Assembly: GCA_944332105.1 (NCBI GenBank)
Contig: CALVJI010000099.1
Coordinates: 1-8,262, forward strand
Length of the DNA stretch: 8,262 nt
Origin: an uncultured Bacilli bacterium
GTDB taxonomy: Bacteria; Bacillota_I; Bacilli_A; RF39; UBA660
Direction: 5' to 3'
Below the pieces are notes generated by a model, which saw only the letters and a program-made list of their open reading frames with translations, had not been told where the DNA came from and searched no databases. Each line of letters starts with the position of its first letter. Position 1 is the stretch's first letter. Below are positions 7,401 to 8,262 of the stretch, in pieces. Made by a program: the position numbers and the translations under genes.

Positions 7401-8182
7401 AAGGAAAAGCAACCATTGCAGAAATTAGTGGTAAAGTTGCTTCTATTAAGGAAGAAAATGGTAAGTATCGTATTGTCGTAGAAAACGATGTAGAAACACG
7501 TGAACATGTAACAAACTATAATATGAAGTTACGTGTTGCAAAAGGTGATAGTGTTCAAGCAGGTGATAAGTTAACTGAAGGTGTTATTTCACCAAAAGAA
7601 TTACTTGCTGTAACTGATCCAATTACTGCTCAAGAATATATCTTAAAAGAAATTCAAATGGTATATAAATTACAAGGTGTTGATATTAATGATAAACACG
7701 TTGAAATTATTGTTAAGAGAATGATTAATAAAGTACGAATTGTTGATGCTGGAGATACTGATTTGGTTGAAGGCTTAAGTGTCTCATTACATGAATTTAC
7801 AGAGGCGAATAAACCAGTTATTTTAGCCGGTAAAAAGCCAGCTAAAGGAAGACCAATTATGCTTGGTATCACAAAGAGTTCTTTACAAACAGATTCTTTC
7901 TTATCTGCCGCATCTTTCCAAGAGACAACAAGAGTTCTTACCGATGCCGCGATCAAAGGTTCTGTCGATTACTTGCGTGGTTTAAAAGAAAATGTTATCA
8001 TTGGTAAGCTTATTCCGGCTGGTACGGGAGCTCATCAATATAGTGATATTGAACTTGAATTACAAAAGCAATTTATGGATGATGATGCTAGCGAGGTTTT
8101 AGAAGAAACTTTAATGGATGAAAGTGGCGATGAAGTAGAATCTCCAAATAGTGATGAAGCTATTCTAAACACTGAAGAATAA
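4490..8182 (+). CDS. rpoC: DNA-directed RNA polymerase subunit beta'
   Basis: RpoC carries the catalytic magnesium site and the clamp of core RNA polymerase. The protein has 1230 residues, slightly longer than B. subtilis RpoC (about 1199), and lacks the long trigger-loop insertion of proteobacteria. Visible landmarks in order are: the N-terminal zinc finger (C60, C62, C75, C78); the lid and rudder region; the catalytic NADFDGDQM (447-455) with D449, D451 and D453 chelating magnesium; the bridge helix from about 733 (NSGARGSLSNFAQLAGMRG); the second zinc site (C820, C896, C903, C906); and the trigger loop from about 920, with M940, R941 and H944 in QLTMRTFH. The loop then reads SGGVAGGDDITQG, apparently one glycine longer than in Bacillus as I recall it. 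The C-terminal roughly 35 residues are acidic. The ATG start is fixed by the overlap with rpoB and a strong Shine-Dalgarno. The stop codon lies in the loop of a terminator hairpin. Confidence 0.99.
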   Translation: MIEVNNFKGIKIGLASPEQIRSWSYGEVKKPETINYRTLKPERDGLFCEKIFGPTKDYECSCGKYKRLRYKNVVCDRCGVEVTKSKVRRERMGHIELASPCSHIWFFKGVPSKMGLVLDMSPRDLEEVLYFVSYVVLDPGSAPLMKKQTLSDKEYRAYYEKYGNSFKVGMGAEAIKTLLQEVDIDKEVADLREELENVTGQKRIRLVKRLDCLVAFQESGNRPEWMILEALPVIPPDLRPMIQLDGGRFATSDLNDLYRRIINRNNRLKKLLELGAPTIIVQNEKRMLQEAVDSLLDNGRRGRSVQGAGNRPLKSLSSMLKGKQGRFRQNLLGKRVDYSGRSVIVVGPNLKMYQCGIPKDMALELFKPHVIHGLVERGLAHNIKGAKKLIDTKDDCVWDVVEDVITEHPVMLNRAPTLHRLGIQAFEPKLVGGKAIRLHPLVCTGFNADFDGDQMAVHVPLSEEAKAEARILMLGAQNILNPKDGKPIVTPSQDMVLGNCYLTQEKAGEEHEGKVYKDPNEVLMAYERKEITLHTRIVLPTRSFKHKLFTEEQLEKYLVTTCGKIIFNEILPDSYPYINEASKENIEGITPDKFFLAMGSNIKEEVAKMPLVSPFVKGDLGKIIAQVFKRYHTTETSVFLDKLKDLGFKYSTIAGITVSAADIVPSKTKNEVIAESKELVEKVNKQFKRGMITEEERYNTVIDIWTKANDKIKDELKAIAKDDFDNPLFMMMNSGARGSLSNFAQLAGMRGLMAKPDGSTIEIPVTSNFSEGLTVSEFFLSSHGSRKGSADTALRTADSGYLTRRLVEVVQDIIVKEEDCGSIQGVEVTDLINDKDGSVIEPLAERILGRFTAQKIIHPETKEVIAEKGAFINESLVKKITDAGIKKVEIRSILTCKTQNGVCQKCYGRNLATGNIVETGEAVGIMAAQSIGEPGTQLTMRTFHSGGVAGGDDITQGLPRVEELFEARNPKGKATIAEISGKVASIKEENGKYRIVVENDVETREHVTNYNMKLRVAKGDSVQAGDKLTEGVISPKELLAVTDPITAQEYILKEIQMVYKLQGVDINDKHVEIIVKRMINKVRIVDAGDTDLVEGLSVSLHEFTEANKPVILAGKKPAKGRPIMLGITKSSLQTDSFLSAASFQETTRVLTDAAIKGSVDYLRGLKENVIIGKLIPAGTGAHQYSDIELELQKQFMDDDASEVLEETLMDESGDEVESPNSDEAILNTEE

Positions 8183-8197
8183 TTCAGTGTTTTTTTT
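8167..8197 (+). terminator. Intrinsic terminator of the rpoBC transcript, overlapping the rpoC stop
   Basis: A perfect inverted repeat pairs AAACACTGAA (8167-8176) with TTCAGTGTTT (8183-8192) across a 6-base loop, GAATAA. The T run spans 8190-8197. The rpoC stop TAA (8180-8182) is in the loop, so the 5' arm is coding (Lys/Asn-Thr-Glu region). A terminator directly after rpoC means the rpsL-rpsG-fusA genes that usually follow in Bacilli are either elsewhere or separately transcribed. Confidence 0.9.
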
Positions 8198-8207
8198 GCT
8201 GTTTTAT

Positions 8208-8262
8208 AAAAAGTGGTTACCAAAAGGTGTAATTTTACTTGAAAAGTCGTTAGAAAAAGGTG
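8208..8262 (+). repeat. Imperfect 22-bp direct repeat at the right edge, possible ribosome binding site
   Basis: The 22-mers at 8208-8229 and 8241-8262 match at 18 positions with a period of 33 bp, and both end in AAAAGGTG. The second copy ends exactly at the window edge, where AAAGGTG could serve as a Shine-Dalgarno for a gene starting just beyond it. One frame is open through both copies (11 codons per period), but I see no start codon with a ribosome binding site. The identity of anything downstream cannot be judged from here. Confidence 0.45.

Noticed and set aside
7236..7481. 81-residue plus-strand frame inside rpoC
   Set aside because: It lies out of frame within the highly conserved trigger-loop region of rpoC; its Leu/Val-rich composition is a frame-shifted reading of that gene.
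7654..8223. Two minus-strand frames over the end of rpoC (7654-7956 and 8035-8223)
   Set aside because: Both are antisense to well-conserved rpoC coding sequence or its acidic tail, with no recognisable product.
8196..8262. Possible start of a downstream gene (TTG at 8196, frame open to the edge)
   Set aside because: The TTG sits in the terminator's T tract with no ribosome binding site, and the peptide is not recognisable. A start beyond the window using the AAAGGTG at the edge is more plausible.

Overview
This window is a core housekeeping segment from an AT-rich, Gram-positive-type (Firmicutes/Bacilli) genome. It holds three plus-strand genes: a ybxB/RsmC-like methyltransferase, rpoB (RNA polymerase beta) and rpoC (beta-prime). 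The order ybxB-rpoB-rpoC, the absence of the large proteobacterial insertions in beta and beta-prime, and GGTGA-type ribosome binding sites all fit Bacilli. The strong AT bias and very acidic RpoB tail suggest an Erysipelotrichales-like or uncultured gut-Bacilli lineage; that placement is inference. The standard bacterial code fits: all Trp positions I checked in rpoB and rpoC are TGG, and rpoB ends in TGA.

Layout: bases 1-89 contain no supportable gene, only a 12-bp direct repeat. A near-consensus extended -10 promoter (90-118) drives the methyltransferase (152-748, TTG start). A second promoter of nearly the same design (738-766) lies across the end of that gene and drives rpoB (837-4493, GTG start). 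rpoC (4490-8182, ATG start) overlaps rpoB by 4 bases. Its Shine-Dalgarno sequence is written into the last codons of rpoB's acidic tail. A strong intrinsic terminator (8167-8197) has the rpoC stop codon in its loop, so rpoBC appears to be a closed unit. The final 65 bases carry an imperfect 22-bp direct repeat and possibly the ribosome binding site of a gene beyond the window.

The two large genes encode the catalytic core of RNA polymerase, and all expected catalytic and zinc-binding residues are visible. The methyltransferase probably modifies ribosomal RNA, which would place a ribosome-modification enzyme beside the transcription machinery. I see no mobile element, CRISPR array, RNA gene or new multi-gene system. 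The most notable biology is the rifampicin pocket of RpoB, which carries Lys and Asp where sensitive enzymes have Gln513 and His526 (E. coli numbering). This predicts intrinsic rifamycin resistance. Next in interest is the compact overlap of promoter, ribosome binding site and terminator with coding sequence.
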